64,000 nucleotides of DNA from Flammeovirgaceae bacterium (GTDB taxonomy: Bacteria > Bacteroidota > Bacteroidia > Cytophagales > Cyclobacteriaceae). The notes beneath the pieces were generated by a model, which was not told where the DNA came from, did not search any database, and saw only the letters and a program-made list of their open reading frames with translations. Position numbers and translations under genes: made by a program. Of this stretch, positions 9,555 through 18,209 are shown one piece after another (the first letter of the stretch is position 1; each line of letters opens with the position of its first letter). The stretch spans positions 1-64,000 of the forward strand of contig JADJRT010000004.1 in assembly GCA_016712035.1 (NCBI GenBank), given 5' to 3'.

Positions 9555-11273
9555 ATGAGACGCAGACATTTTATAAAGAAACTTTCACTGGCAGCCGTAC
9601 CGTTTACATTGGGTGGCATACCCCTTCGCCTAATGGCGGAAAACTCGCTTACGCGGATGGCTGAGCAAAGTACCAACGACCGGGTGCTAATCATTCTACA
9701 AATGCACGGTGGTAACGATGGCCTTAATAGTATCATTCCGGTAGAAGCATATGATCTTTATTACCAATGGCGCGCTAACATTGCCATTCCAGCAAAAAAT
9801 AGTTTGCGAAAAATGATTCCATTGGATAGTACACTTCCGTCTGCAGCACAAGTTGGCTTACATCCGGATATGATTGCTATGAAAGACTTGTATGATCGTG
9901 GACGTATGACGGTGGTGCAGGGCGTATCTTATAAAAACAATAATGGCTCTCATTTCAGAGGTCGTGATATCTCTTTTATGGGTGGTGGCTTTGACGATTA
10001 CTTCTCATCCGGTTGGGTAGGCCGATATCTCCAAGAGGAATTTGAACCAAAAGTTTATCCTAATGATTTTCCCAACGCTGAGATGAAAGATCCACTTGCG
10101 ATCGAAATGGGGAGTGATGTTTCGTTGATCTTCCATCAGCAAGGAAATATTCCAACGTCAATTTCATTAAACAATCCAGAAAGTTTTGCTCGTCTGGTCG
10201 GTGAGTTGGAGGGGTTCGTGGATCAGGGTATTGATCCACGAGGCAAGCCACCCACAGCGCTTGATAATTCTCCCTATGGAAAAGAACTTAATTGGATTTT
10301 AGGACTGGAAGATAAATCGCAAGACTATGCCGAACGATTATATGATGTTTACAAGGCAGCCTCGCCTAGTTCGGTGACATATCCGGAACGCTATCCCTTC
10401 AATGCGCCAAAAGACAGTATGCGAAATGGCCTAACTCCTCAGTTGCAATTAATTGCTCGCCTGTTGGATGGCGGTGGTCCTGGCCTTGGGGTAAAGACAA
10501 AAGTATTCCTTGTAAAAACGGGTGGGTTTGATACCCATGCTCAACAAGTTGAAAGCTATGATCCAACCATGGGTCAACATGCTGCGCTTATGTATCATAT
10601 CTCTTCCGCCATGAAGGCATTTCAAGATGACTTAAAAGCAAGAGGATTGGAAGACAGGGTGCTCACCGTCACAACTTCCGAATTTGGAAGACGCGTGCGG
10701 GCCAATGGAAGTTACGGAACCGATCATGGTACCGGTGCACCGGTTATGATCTTTGGGAAAGGTGTACAACCAGGCGTTGTGGGTGTAGTTCCTGATCTCA
10801 ATAAACAAAATGTAGAAATGCAATTTGATTATAGGCAAGTATATGCAAACCTATTGCGTGATTGGATGCTGGTAGATGAAGCCAAAATAAATTCAGATAT
10901 TTTCTTTAAGGATTTTATTAACGGACCCAAAGAAGATGGCGCAGGCAGCTATGAGCCCTTACCGCTAGCGACTCAGGTTATCTCTGGCGTGCAGGAAAAT
11001 TTTATCAATGCCCGATTTGTGCTGGAGGATTGTTTTCCTAATCCTGCTACCGATTTCACCACCATTAAATTTAGAATCAATACCGCTAATCTGGTAGATC
11101 TAACCCTCATCAATAACCAAGGGCGCACAGTTAAAACACTATTACACGAAGAACAGCCAGAAGGCGAGCATTTAGTACGTGCCTACGTAGGTGATTTGCC
11201 AACTGGCGTTTATTTTTATCAATTGAAAACATCTTTCGTCACCCAAACCAAAAAACTGGTTGTTACCCGATAA
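9555..11273 (+). CDS. DUF1501 domain-containing protein with T9SS C-terminal sorting domain
   Basis: Secreted protein of 572 residues. The N-terminus (RRRHFIKKLSLAAVPFTLGG) resembles a twin-arginine signal. The DUF1501 domain belongs to the alkaline-phosphatase/sulfatase-like superfamily and includes LQMHGGNDGLN, HFRGRDI, TGGFDTHAQQ and a C-terminal STYGTDHG-like metal motif (GTDHGTGAP). The last 80 residues form a type A T9SS sorting domain, beginning CFPNPATDFTTIKF and ending GVYFYQLKT...KKLVVTR. This predicts export across the outer membrane and attachment to the surface. It sits 8 bp after DUF1800 and 3 bp before a beta-barrel protein. Its substrate is unknown. Confidence 0.9.
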   Translation: MRRRHFIKKLSLAAVPFTLGGIPLRLMAENSLTRMAEQSTNDRVLIILQMHGGNDGLNSIIPVEAYDLYYQWRANIAIPAKNSLRKMIPLDSTLPSAAQVGLHPDMIAMKDLYDRGRMTVVQGVSYKNNNGSHFRGRDISFMGGGFDDYFSSGWVGRYLQEEFEPKVYPNDFPNAEMKDPLAIEMGSDVSLIFHQQGNIPTSISLNNPESFARLVGELEGFVDQGIDPRGKPPTALDNSPYGKELNWILGLEDKSQDYAERLYDVYKAASPSSVTYPERYPFNAPKDSMRNGLTPQLQLIARLLDGGGPGLGVKTKVFLVKTGGFDTHAQQVESYDPTMGQHAALMYHISSAMKAFQDDLKARGLEDRVLTVTTSEFGRRVRANGSYGTDHGTGAPVMIFGKGVQPGVVGVVPDLNKQNVEMQFDYRQVYANLLRDWMLVDEAKINSDIFFKDFINGPKEDGAGSYEPLPLATQVISGVQENFINARFVLEDCFPNPATDFTTIKFRINTANLVDLTLINNQGRTVKTLLHEEQPEGEHLVRAYVGDLPTGVYFYQLKTSFVTQTKKLVVTR

Positions 11274-11276
11274 CCT

Positions 11277-12150
11277 ATGAAGAAAATTTTTACGGTAGTA
11301 CTCGTACTTGGTTTTGCGTTTTCGGCCACGGCCCAATACAAACGGAAACCGGGCGGCATAGCTTCCAAGCCCAGTCAACAAAGTAAGTTTTTAGAAATGC
11401 AATGGTGGCTTGGGTTTAAAGCGGGCACTAATTTAACCCAAGCGGTACCGATTAAGCGTTACACGATAATGACGCCAACCAACTATGCAGTTGGTTTAAC
11501 AGATAAGACGTATGAGTCTTTCAATAAGGCCGGGAGTCAGGCCAGCATTGAGATTACTTTTTATTATAAAGGATTTTCATTCAGCACACAACCTACCTAT
11601 AGAAATAGCCGGTTTGTTTACTCAAACCAATATGAGTGGATTAATTCAGAAAGCCCATCCGAAAGCCTGGTGTTACAATACAACCAGGAACAGAAACTGG
11701 ACTATGCTGATTTTCCGCTAATCGTTAAGTATGATGTTTTAAGAAGCAAGTTCAGGCCTTATATGCAGGCGGGTATTTTTTTATTCCATGCTAATTAATG
11801 CAAACAAATCGGTAAAGGTTTCGGGAACCGATTATGCCTCAGGTGGTACCAATCAATTTGCCAATCAGGAAATTATTGTTGGTGCCAAAGATTTATTCGA
11901 CAACTATTGGGGCATCATGGCGGGCATCGGAGCCGATTACAACCTTGGTAATGTTCGGGTAATTCTGGATGCTTCGTATTGGAAAGGTATGAGTAATATC
12001 ACCCATGTAGGTAACCGATTTGGTAACGATCGACTATCAGGCATTGGCGATGCTCAGGATGATCTCGACTTAAATAATATTGTTATCTCGGCCGGAGTTC
12101 TTTTTCCTATGCGTTACCTGAGTAGTGATTTTAAAACCTTAGATCGTTAG
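11277..12150 (+). CDS. Outer membrane beta-barrel protein (PorT-like), frameshifted
   Basis: Signal peptide (KKIFTVVLVLGFAFSATAQ) followed by alternating beta strands typical of the outer-membrane beta-barrel domain found in many Bacteroidota proteins. The T7 run at 11776-11782 should be T6; removing one T gives YMQAGIFYSMLINANKSV and joins the two parts into about 290 residues. It follows the DUF1501 gene after 3 bp and precedes a lipoprotein gene after 3 bp. It may anchor or help assemble the DUF1800/DUF1501 products at the outer membrane, but this is inference from position only. Confidence 0.8.
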
Positions 12151-12153
12151 TCT

Positions 12154-13344
12154 ATGCGCTTCTTATTAATAGTTTTTGTATTCGGAGTTTTCTTATTCAC
12201 ATCGTGTGCGAATGAATCGGATCCGACAGCCGATAAAGCTGCCTTCACCCGCATTTATGACAACGATCGGTTTGATGCCTCTTTCTATCCTATTGATATG
12301 AAGCAAACGCCCGATGGCGGGTATTTGATTTTGGGGGGAAGAAGAATTCAAGATTCGAATTTCACAGGTATCTATCTTTTGAAGACTGATCCATTTGGTG
12401 CTTACGTGTCTGAAATGGAGGTTGATGAGGCCTTTGTTAATCCCGTTGGTCCGTTGCTCGAAAATGGCGGCAATTATTATTTCTTTGGTATGACCTCTAC
12501 GGGTTTGCAAACGCAATTATTCCAATTGGATGCTGAAGGAACGTTAAGCGATCCCATTAGCGTGGGTGGCACCTACCCGGCCGCTGCTGCCATTGATGGC
12601 AGCAATTTTCTGTTGTTGAGTTATGACAACTTCAATAAGTTAAGTGTTGTATCAGTGGTTAATCCGGCCGGTTCAGTACTTCAATCAAAGGGATTTAGTA
12701 TAGGAGCCGGTGATGCCGCGGAGGAACCCATCATAAATCATTTCTTACGAACAGGAACACCCTTGCCCTTTATAGTAGGTAAGACTCCAGCCGGGCAGTA
12801 TTTCTTTAATGGTTTTTATAACTATACGTTATCGCTGGTATTTACAGATCTTCAAAATGACAATCCGCAAGGCGTTGTTCAGGGTCAGCAAGACGATGGC
12901 GGATTAAGTCAGGTGGTTCCGCAAGAAGGTGGCAAATTCGCGCTGGCACGATTCAACTTTGGGGATAATTATTATCTTCCAAACACCACGTTAAATACAA
13001 CCGGTGTTAGTTCCAGTACCGATCTGGGAGGTAATCCGTTTCCGGAATTAATTGATAATGCTCCTGTAAAAATTTTACGGCTAGCGGTGAATACCACAAA
13101 GATGGTGCTCTATGGAAGTAATACCCGTAGCAATCAAATTGCCCTCTATGGTTATGATGAAGCTAGCGGAGAGTTCTTAGGCAGTCGTTATTTGGGATTT
13201 TCCAATTCATTTGAGATCGCCTCCATTACACCTACTACCGATGGCGGACTGGGTATTTGCGGAACCACCTATGTAGCCGGAAGATTTCCGAGAATTTGTC
13301 TCTTTAAGCTTTCGCAGGAACAATTGATTGAGTCATTCCAATAA
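12154..13344 (+). CDS. Lipoprotein of unknown function, beta-propeller-like
   Basis: Protein of 396 residues with a lipoprotein signal (FLLIVFVFGVFLFTSCAN), so it is likely anchored by Cys-20. The mature part contains repeated short segments such as MKQTPDGGYLILGG and TPTTDGGLGICGT, which resemble the blades of secreted beta-propeller proteins that follow a PDGGY pattern. It is the last gene of the DUF1800 operon, 3 bp behind the beta-barrel gene. I recognise no named family with confidence. A surface-exposed binding role is a guess from fold and context. Confidence 0.75.
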   Translation: MRFLLIVFVFGVFLFTSCANESDPTADKAAFTRIYDNDRFDASFYPIDMKQTPDGGYLILGGRRIQDSNFTGIYLLKTDPFGAYVSEMEVDEAFVNPVGPLLENGGNYYFFGMTSTGLQTQLFQLDAEGTLSDPISVGGTYPAAAAIDGSNFLLLSYDNFNKLSVVSVVNPAGSVLQSKGFSIGAGDAAEEPIINHFLRTGTPLPFIVGKTPAGQYFFNGFYNYTLSLVFTDLQNDNPQGVVQGQQDDGGLSQVVPQEGGKFALARFNFGDNYYLPNTTLNTTGVSSSTDLGGNPFPELIDNAPVKILRLAVNTTKMVLYGSNTRSNQIALYGYDEASGEFLGSRYLGFSNSFEIASITPTTDGGLGICGTTYVAGRFPRICLFKLSQEQLIESFQ

Positions 13345-13389
13345 TCATTTCTTTATTTCAACCCTTTTTTATTCCTTGGTCATCAATTT

Positions 13390-14408
13390 ATGATCAAGAT
13401 CGAAGAAAACGTAAGCCTGAGCGCGTATAACACTTTTGGCATTGACGCCAAAGCCCGGTATTTCTGTAGTATAAATTCTGAAGATCAACTGTTAGAGCTA
13501 TTAGAAACCCCTGAATATAAAAATATGCCGCACCTTATTTTGGGCGGAGGCAGCAATATTCTCTTTACTAAAGATTATGAGGGTTTGGTGATTAAAGTCA
13601 ACCTTAAAGGGATTGAGATCAAGAGTCGAACTGCAAATACAATATCAGTAAATGCAAAATCGGGGGAAGTATGGCATGAGTTTGTTATGTATTGCGTACA
13701 CGAACAATGGGGTGGCATAGAAAACCTTTCACTAATACCGGGTACAATGGGTGCGGCACCTATACAAAACATTGGCGCTTATGGAGTAGAGATAAAAGAT
13801 GTTGTTGAATGTGTAGAAGGAATTGATTTGCAAACCGGTAAGCGAAAGACCTTGACTAATGCCGAATGTTACTTCGGTTACAGGGAAAGTATCTTTAAAC
13901 ATGAACTCAAAGAAAATTTTTTATTTCAAGTGTTACTTTAACATTGACCACGGATAATCATAAACTTAATACAAGCTACGGTGCTATCACCACCATACTT
14001 GATGAGAAAAAAAAATCTCCATCAATTGAAACGATAAGCGATGCAGTCATCAATATTCGAAGAAGTAAATTACCTGATCCAGCCGTTATAGGAAATGCCG
14101 GTAGCTTTTTTAAAAATCCAACTATTCGATTAGATCACTATAATGAGATAAAGAAAACACATCCTACTATCCCTGGTTATCCCTCTGTAAATCAATATGT
14201 TAAAGTGCCTGCAGGTTGGTTGATTGAACAGTGTGATTGGAAAGGGAAACGATTTAACGATGTTGGTGTGCATGCTAATCAAGCGTTAGTATTAGTGAAT
14301 TATGGTAATGGAAGTGGTGAAGAAATTTTTCAACTCGCTAAAAAAATTTCTGCTTCGGTTAGTACAACTTTCCATATTGATTTAACTCTGGAGGTTAACA
14401 TCATCTAA
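13390..14408 (+). CDS. murB: UDP-N-acetylenolpyruvoylglucosamine reductase (frameshifted)
   Basis: FAD enzyme that makes UDP-N-acetylmuramate in peptidoglycan synthesis. The FAD-binding HLILGGGSNILF, SLIPGTMGAAPIQNIGAYG and FGYRESIFKHEL motifs are present, as are the catalytic serine in GNAGSFFKNP and the C-terminal VHANQALVLVNYGNG. The T6 run at 13917-13922 should be T7; adding one T changes the end of the first frame to KENFFISSVTLTLTTDNHKL and joins the halves into about 339 residues, the normal length. MurB is essential, so a true null is unlikely. It begins 45 bp after the preceding operon. Confidence 0.95.
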
Positions 14409-14493
14409 AATAAATTACATGCAGTTATGATAAAAAGAATGAAATAGTGTACCTGATTTTCTTTTGTCAGATAAAATATTTTTTAACAAAATT

Positions 14494-14523
14494 TTTGCGA
14501 ATTAATATTTTATTATACCTTTC
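14494..14523 (+). promoter_or_regulatory. Bacteroidota-type promoter for the Lys/Ala peptide gene
   Basis: TTTG at 14494-14497, an 18-nt spacer and TACCTTTC at 14516-14523 (one mismatch to TAnnTTTG). A start near 14530 would leave a leader of about 25 nt before the ATG at 14555. Confidence 0.55.
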
Positions 14524-14554
14524 GTACAGTTTTACTTAAAAATATTAAAACGTT

Positions 14555-14620
14555 ATGGCAAAAAAACCCGCTAAGAAAGCAGCCAAGAAAGCAAAGAAGG
14601 CTGCTAAGAAGAAGAAGTAA
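14555..14620 (+). CDS. Tiny lysine/alanine-rich basic peptide (21 aa)
   Basis: An ATG-initiated frame of 21 codons encodes a peptide made only of Met, Ala, Lys and one Pro, with KKPAKKAAKKAKKAAKKKK as its body. Twelve of 21 residues are lysine. It is framed by a good Bacteroidota promoter (14494-14523) and by a perfect 12-bp terminator hairpin 26 nt after the stop, so it appears to be a separate transcription unit. The composition resembles the tails of histone H1-like and other nucleic-acid-compacting proteins. The next gene also has a Lys/Ala-rich segment. Nucleoid, RNA or polyanion binding is inference. The alternative is that the RNA, not the peptide, is the product. Confidence 0.6.
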   Translation: MAKKPAKKAAKKAKKAAKKKK

Positions 14621-14645
14621 TCAAGTTTGACTTGATACTTTAGTA

Positions 14646-14679
14646 AGAGAAGTGATCCAAGATCACTTCTCTTTTTTTT
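14646..14679 (+). terminator. Strong rho-independent terminator after the Lys/Ala peptide gene
   Basis: A perfect 12-bp inverted repeat (AGAGAAGTGATC / GATCACTTCTCT) with a 3-nt CAA loop is followed by eight T. Nothing further is seen between it and the next promoter at 14876. Confidence 0.92.
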
Positions 14680-14875
14680 GTAGATATTCTTATAGAAGCT
14701 AGTGTGACCTACTCAAAACTATTCTCATATTTCATCACAAGTAAGTTGACCAGTACGACCAACGGTTATCAGTAGATGATTACAAAACCTTCGTATTTAT
14801 GCTTATTTGACTCCGCAACGCATTGAATTTCATGATCTTGAACATTCGATTGCATAAATTAAATGGATTGAGTGC

Positions 14876-14906
14876 TTGGTAGCACCTCCAAAGGACCTTA
14901 CCTTTG
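14876..14906 (+). promoter_or_regulatory. Bacteroidota-type promoter for the basic small protein gene
   Basis: TTGG at 14876-14879, exactly 19 nt, then a perfect TACCTTTG at 14899-14906. Transcription from about 14913 gives a 20-nt leader to the ATG at 14933 and rules out the longer in-frame TTG start at 14876. Confidence 0.7.
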
Positions 14907-14932
14907 CAGCATTATTAAAACAAATAGAACGC

Positions 14933-15253
14933 ATGGCTAAATCAACCACAAAAATCGTAGTAGAGAAAAAAGCACCAGCAAAAAAGGCTGCTTCAAAACC
15001 TAAGGCTGCTCCAACTTTAAATATTGAAAAAGTATCTGAAGATATACTCGCAAAATTGAAGGCTCTTAATATTGAACATCAATTACAGGCAGATATTGAG
15101 TGGTGTCTGGGAAGCTACCGATACGATCAAAATCCAACGGGTCTTTTAGAAGCTGCTGCCAAATCTGTGGACGCTTTCAAACAAGAGCTAACAAAGAAGA
15201 CTAAAGGTGTCACTGCCGCAATGGTAAAAAATATAGAAAAGGTATTGGGCTAA
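14933..15253 (+). CDS. Small basic protein with Lys/Ala-rich N-terminus, unknown function
   Basis: Protein of 106 residues. The first 30 are rich in Lys and Ala (VVEKKAPAKKAASKPKAA), like the histone-H1-type tail and like the tiny peptide encoded just upstream. The remainder is a helical domain that includes SEDILAKLKALNIEHQLQADIEWCLGSYRYDQNP in its middle; that region looks conserved among Bacteroidota hypothetical proteins, but I cannot name the family. The start at MAKSTTK follows from the promoter at 14876-14906. A bidirectional terminator follows the stop. DNA or RNA association is suggested by composition only. Confidence 0.75.
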   Translation: MAKSTTKIVVEKKAPAKKAASKPKAAPTLNIEKVSEDILAKLKALNIEHQLQADIEWCLGSYRYDQNPTGLLEAAAKSVDAFKQELTKKTKGVTAAMVKNIEKVLG

Positions 15254-15275
15254 CCATTCGCTTAGCAAAAACTAA

Positions 15276-15303
15276 ATAGCCGGTTAAGCCGGCTATTTTT
15301 TTA
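15276..15303. terminator. Bidirectional terminator between convergent genes
   Basis: Inverted repeat ATAGCCGG / CCGGCTAT with a 5-nt loop, flanked by an A-rich stretch on one side and T8 on the other. It can serve both the basic protein gene (plus) and the deaminase gene (minus), whose stop lies inside the T run. Confidence 0.85.
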
Positions 15304-15783
15304 TATCATATGGGTAACGTTGGTCAATGTTCCCGCATAGCGAAGACATTCAACGCCAAACTTATTAAGGAAATCCACGCCTTCGTCTGAAGCCAGTCCT
15401 TTAAATTCTGCATAAGAATTAAGATAGATAACTCTTCGGATACCCATACTGAAAATAATACGCGAACAAGCCAGGCATGGCGACAACGTTACATAGAGCG
15501 TTGCACCATCAACCGAAGTCTTGCTTTTAACGGCATACAGAATTGCATTCTGTTCGGCATGAATGGCCAGCGAGCAACCACCCTTTGAATCCCTCGGACA
15601 GCCCTGTTCAGGCCATTCTTCATCACAGTTATGTGTACCCGATGGCGGGCCGTTGTAGCCAATAGAAATAATGCGCGTGTCTTTTGTAAGTACAGCACCA
15701 ACATGTCTTTTTAAACAATGCGAACGCTTAGCCAGATTAACGGCTAGCTCCATATAGATATCATCGAACTCAGGACGGCTCAT
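15301..15783 (-). CDS. dCMP deaminase family protein
   Basis: Zinc-dependent cytidine/deoxycytidylate deaminase of about 160 residues that supplies dUMP for thymidylate synthesis. The zinc and catalytic motifs are present as HAEQNAILYA and SPCLACSRII. An extra CDEEWPEQGCPR segment, typical of the ComEB/dCMP deaminase group, is also visible. I choose the start at MSRPEFDDIYMELA (15783) because the family begins there; the longer reading to 15849 would overlap the divergent DUF2911 gene. It is convergent with the basic protein gene and shares its terminator. Confidence 0.92.
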   Translation of the reverse strand: MSRPEFDDIYMELAVNLAKRSHCLKRHVGAVLTKDTRIISIGYNGPPSGTHNCDEEWPEQGCPRDSKGGCSLAIHAEQNAILYAVKSKTSVDGATLYVTLSPCLACSRIIFSMGIRRVIYLNSYAEFKGLASDEGVDFLNKFGVECLRYAGTLTNVTHMI

Positions 15784-15834
15784 TGGGTAAAAATAAGAAT
15801 TCAAAATAGTATATTCGCGAAGTAAAATGGATTC

Positions 15835-16383
15835 ATGCAGGGTATTCAAAGATTTCTTTTCATCGTAATCGTTTCATTATCATTTGAGGCTGCCGCGCAG
15901 GAAGCAATTAAAAACAGACCGAGTCCCACGAGCCTGGTCACAGCACGCTACAAGGACACCTATCTGAAGATTACCTACAGCCAACCCCATAAGCGAGGTC
16001 GGATCATTTTTGGAAGTCTGGTACCTTTTGGTCAGGTTTGGCGCACGGGTGCCAACGAAGCAACTGAGATGACCATTACCAAAGACATAGTAATTAATAA
16101 TTCTCTCCTTCGCGCTGGCACCTACTCAATATTCACCATCCCCGACAAGGAAAGCTGGACTATCATTCTTAACAGTGAACTAGGCCTGTGGGGCTCATAT
16201 AATTATAACGCCAAACTTGATGTGATGAGATTTAACATCCCAACCAAAACGCTTCAGGGAGCCGTCTTTGAACCGTTTACTATATTGATTGAACAGAAAA
16301 ACAACGTAGCCGATATCGTGCTTCTCTGGGATTCCATCCGGATTCAAATACCCATTCAATTTCAAGAACCTAAGTTACCATGA
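15835..16383 (+). CDS. DUF2911 domain-containing secreted protein
   Basis: Protein of 182 residues with a signal peptide (FLFIVIVSLSFEAAAQ) and the DUF2911 core: RPSPTSLVTARYKDTYLKITYSQP, then GQVWRTGANEATEMT and AGTYSIFTIP. It is a common Bacteroidota periplasmic or secreted family without known activity. Its last codon overlaps the ATG of the next gene, so the two form a small operon. The frame is intact. Confidence 0.88.
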   Translation: MQGIQRFLFIVIVSLSFEAAAQEAIKNRPSPTSLVTARYKDTYLKITYSQPHKRGRIIFGSLVPFGQVWRTGANEATEMTITKDIVINNSLLRAGTYSIFTIPDKESWTIILNSELGLWGSYNYNAKLDVMRFNIPTKTLQGAVFEPFTILIEQKNNVADIVLLWDSIRIQIPIQFQEPKLP

Positions 16384-16886
16384 AGGCACTGTATACCCTC
16401 TTGTTTCTTTTTGTTAGCCTAAGCCTTTATTCTCAAGACCTTGCTGAGCTTGATAATAGAAATGGGTTTAAAGAAATCAAATTGGGTTATCCCATTGATA
16501 GTGTGAAGGGTCTTGTTTTCAAAAAAGATATCATCGAAAGAAAAGAGTTCTCGGCCAAAGTGTACGAAACGGAGCATCCTGATTATATGCTGATTGGGGA
16601 TGTCCCAGTCAAAAAAGTCTCGATCAAAGCCTACAAAGATCTTATTTATGAGATTGATGTAACAACCGCCAAAGATCCCAAGGTTATGCGAGGTCTTGAA
16701 AAGTCGTATGGGAAGGCAACTTACAGTATTCGTATCGAAAGCTACTATTGGAAAGCCGAGAACTTAAGTCTTGTGTACAAAGGGCACCGTAAACATGTAA
16801 GTCTTACCTATCGATCGGGGCCAGTTATCCGAATGATGTATGAAGACAAGGGGAAGAAAGTTGAAGCCGTTGCGGATGATTGTTAG
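16380..16886 (+). CDS. Secreted protein of unknown function
   Basis: Protein of 168 residues with a signal peptide (KALYTLLFLFVSLSLYSQ). The mature part is beta-rich and contains GFKEIKLGYPIDSVKG near its N-terminus and one Cys at the last residue. It overlaps the DUF2911 stop by 4 bp and is probably translated with it. I do not recognise the family. It is convergent with the sorbosone-dehydrogenase-like gene, 44 bp away. Confidence 0.75.
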   Translation: MKALYTLLFLFVSLSLYSQDLAELDNRNGFKEIKLGYPIDSVKGLVFKKDIIERKEFSAKVYETEHPDYMLIGDVPVKKVSIKAYKDLIYEIDVTTAKDPKVMRGLEKSYGKATYSIRIESYYWKAENLSLVYKGHRKHVSLTYRSGPVIRMMYEDKGKKVEAVADDC

Positions 16887-16930
16887 ATCAATCTACTTCA
16901 ACTTATACATGTCAAGGCTTACTTTTTCCT

Positions 16931-18055
16931 TTACTTCGAATACGTAATCCTATAAATCTTCCCAGCTTGATCATCAGAGACAAGCAGCGAACCGTCCGGC
17001 ATTTGTAATACATCTACAGGTCTTCCAGAAACTGTTTGCGCAGCCTCGTCCAACCAACCGCTGGCAAAGGGCTCATAGCTCGTTACTTTACCATCCTGCA
17101 ACTTTACAAGGCTCAGCTTGTAACCGCTTTTCTTTGAGCGATTCCAGGAACCATGTTCCGCCAGGATGATCTGATTTTTATAATCAGCCGGAAACATCTC
17201 TCCTGTATAAAACTTAAGTCCTAAGGGAGCCACGTGTGCATCTAGATTTTGCATCGGTTTTACAAACTCATCGCATGCGCGCTTGTCACCAAACTCAGGA
17301 TCTTTAACTATGCCACCATGGCAATAAGGATATCCGAAATGCAGCCCCGGACCAGAAGCTGAATTAAGCTCGCAGGGAGGAATGTCATCACCTAACCTAT
17401 CACGGCCATTGTCTGTAAACCAAATATCATTTGTTTCTGGGTGCCAGGTAAAGCCTACGGTGTTTCGCACACCACTAGCAAATAATTCAAGACCTGTTCC
17501 ATCTGAATTCATGCGGTGAATGGCTGCAAAAATTGGATCTTCTGGTTCACAAATATTACAGGGAGCTCCGACCGGTACATATAATTTTCCATCCGGACCA
17601 AACGCAATGTATTTCCATCCATGATGCGCTTCTGTTGGAAACTTATCGTAAACAACTGTCGGTTCACCCGGATTATCAAGTTTGTTTTCAATATCGGTAA
17701 ACTTTAAAATGCGACTCACTTCGGCTACGTACAGATCGCCATCTTTAAAGGCTACACCGTTTGGCATATTCAATCCCGAATCAAGCACCCATTTTTTATC
17801 AGCAATAAAATCTCCATTAGTATCCTTTACCGCGTACACCTTATCTCCATCCTTATTTCCCACGTAAAGAACACCCGAAGGTGATAGTGCCATAGAACGT
17901 GCATCCTTAACATCCGCATAAATATTAATGGCAAATCCGGGAGGAAGTTTAATCGCGCTCAGTGACAAATCACTGAAGACTTCATCCTTAGTTGAATTAC
18001 AACCAATCATGGCTATCAAAGCCAGCGTCAAAATCGAAAATTTAAATCTCTTCAT
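16931..18055 (-). CDS. PQQ-type glucose/sorbosone dehydrogenase-like lipoprotein
   Basis: Six-bladed beta-propeller protein of the glucose/sorbosone dehydrogenase family, 374 residues, with a lipoprotein signal (FSILTLALIAMIGCNS). Family motifs include LPPGFAINIYADVKDARSMA at the start, GVRNTVGFTWHP, LHFGYPYCHGG, LAEHGSWNRSKKSGYK and GRPVDVLQMPDGSLLVSDD. Family members oxidise sugars or polyols at the cell envelope with PQQ, but many Bacteroidota copies are untested and no PQQ synthesis genes are near. It is convergent with the preceding gene and divergent from the ABC-F gene. Confidence 0.88.
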   Translation of the reverse strand: MKRFKFSILTLALIAMIGCNSTKDEVFSDLSLSAIKLPPGFAINIYADVKDARSMALSPSGVLYVGNKDGDKVYAVKDTNGDFIADKKWVLDSGLNMPNGVAFKDGDLYVAEVSRILKFTDIENKLDNPGEPTVVYDKFPTEAHHGWKYIAFGPDGKLYVPVGAPCNICEPEDPIFAAIHRMNSDGTGLELFASGVRNTVGFTWHPETNDIWFTDNGRDRLGDDIPPCELNSASGPGLHFGYPYCHGGIVKDPEFGDKRACDEFVKPMQNLDAHVAPLGLKFYTGEMFPADYKNQIILAEHGSWNRSKKSGYKLSLVKLQDGKVTSYEPFASGWLDEAAQTVSGRPVDVLQMPDGSLLVSDDQAGKIYRITYSK

Positions 18056-18160
18056 AATTATATCGCATTGGATTAAGTCCCTATTTGGACAACAAATATC
18101 GAAGGGTAATGTTGAATAGTTAAAAGATTTTACACCAGATATTGCTGATTGCGCAAAATC

Positions 18161-18192
18161 TTGGATGAAGCCCCTTTTTAAAGTTACCTTTG
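18161..18192 (+). promoter_or_regulatory. Bacteroidota-type promoter of the ABC-F gene
   Basis: TTGG at 18161-18164, 20 nt, then a perfect TACCTTTG at 18185-18192. The extended form TTACCTTTGCAG is identical to that at 14898-14909. The leader to the ATG at 18210 would be about 10 nt. Confidence 0.7.
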
Positions 18193-18209
18193 CAGGAATT
18201 TCCAGTTAA

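Noticed and set aside
14876..14932. Upstream TTG start extending the basic protein by 19 residues
   Set aside because: The promoter at 14876-14906 lies inside this extension, and the MAKSTTK start has a normal leader.
15784..15849. Longer start for the dCMP deaminase
   Set aside because: It would overlap the signal-peptide start of the divergent DUF2911 gene, and the family begins at MSRPEFDD.
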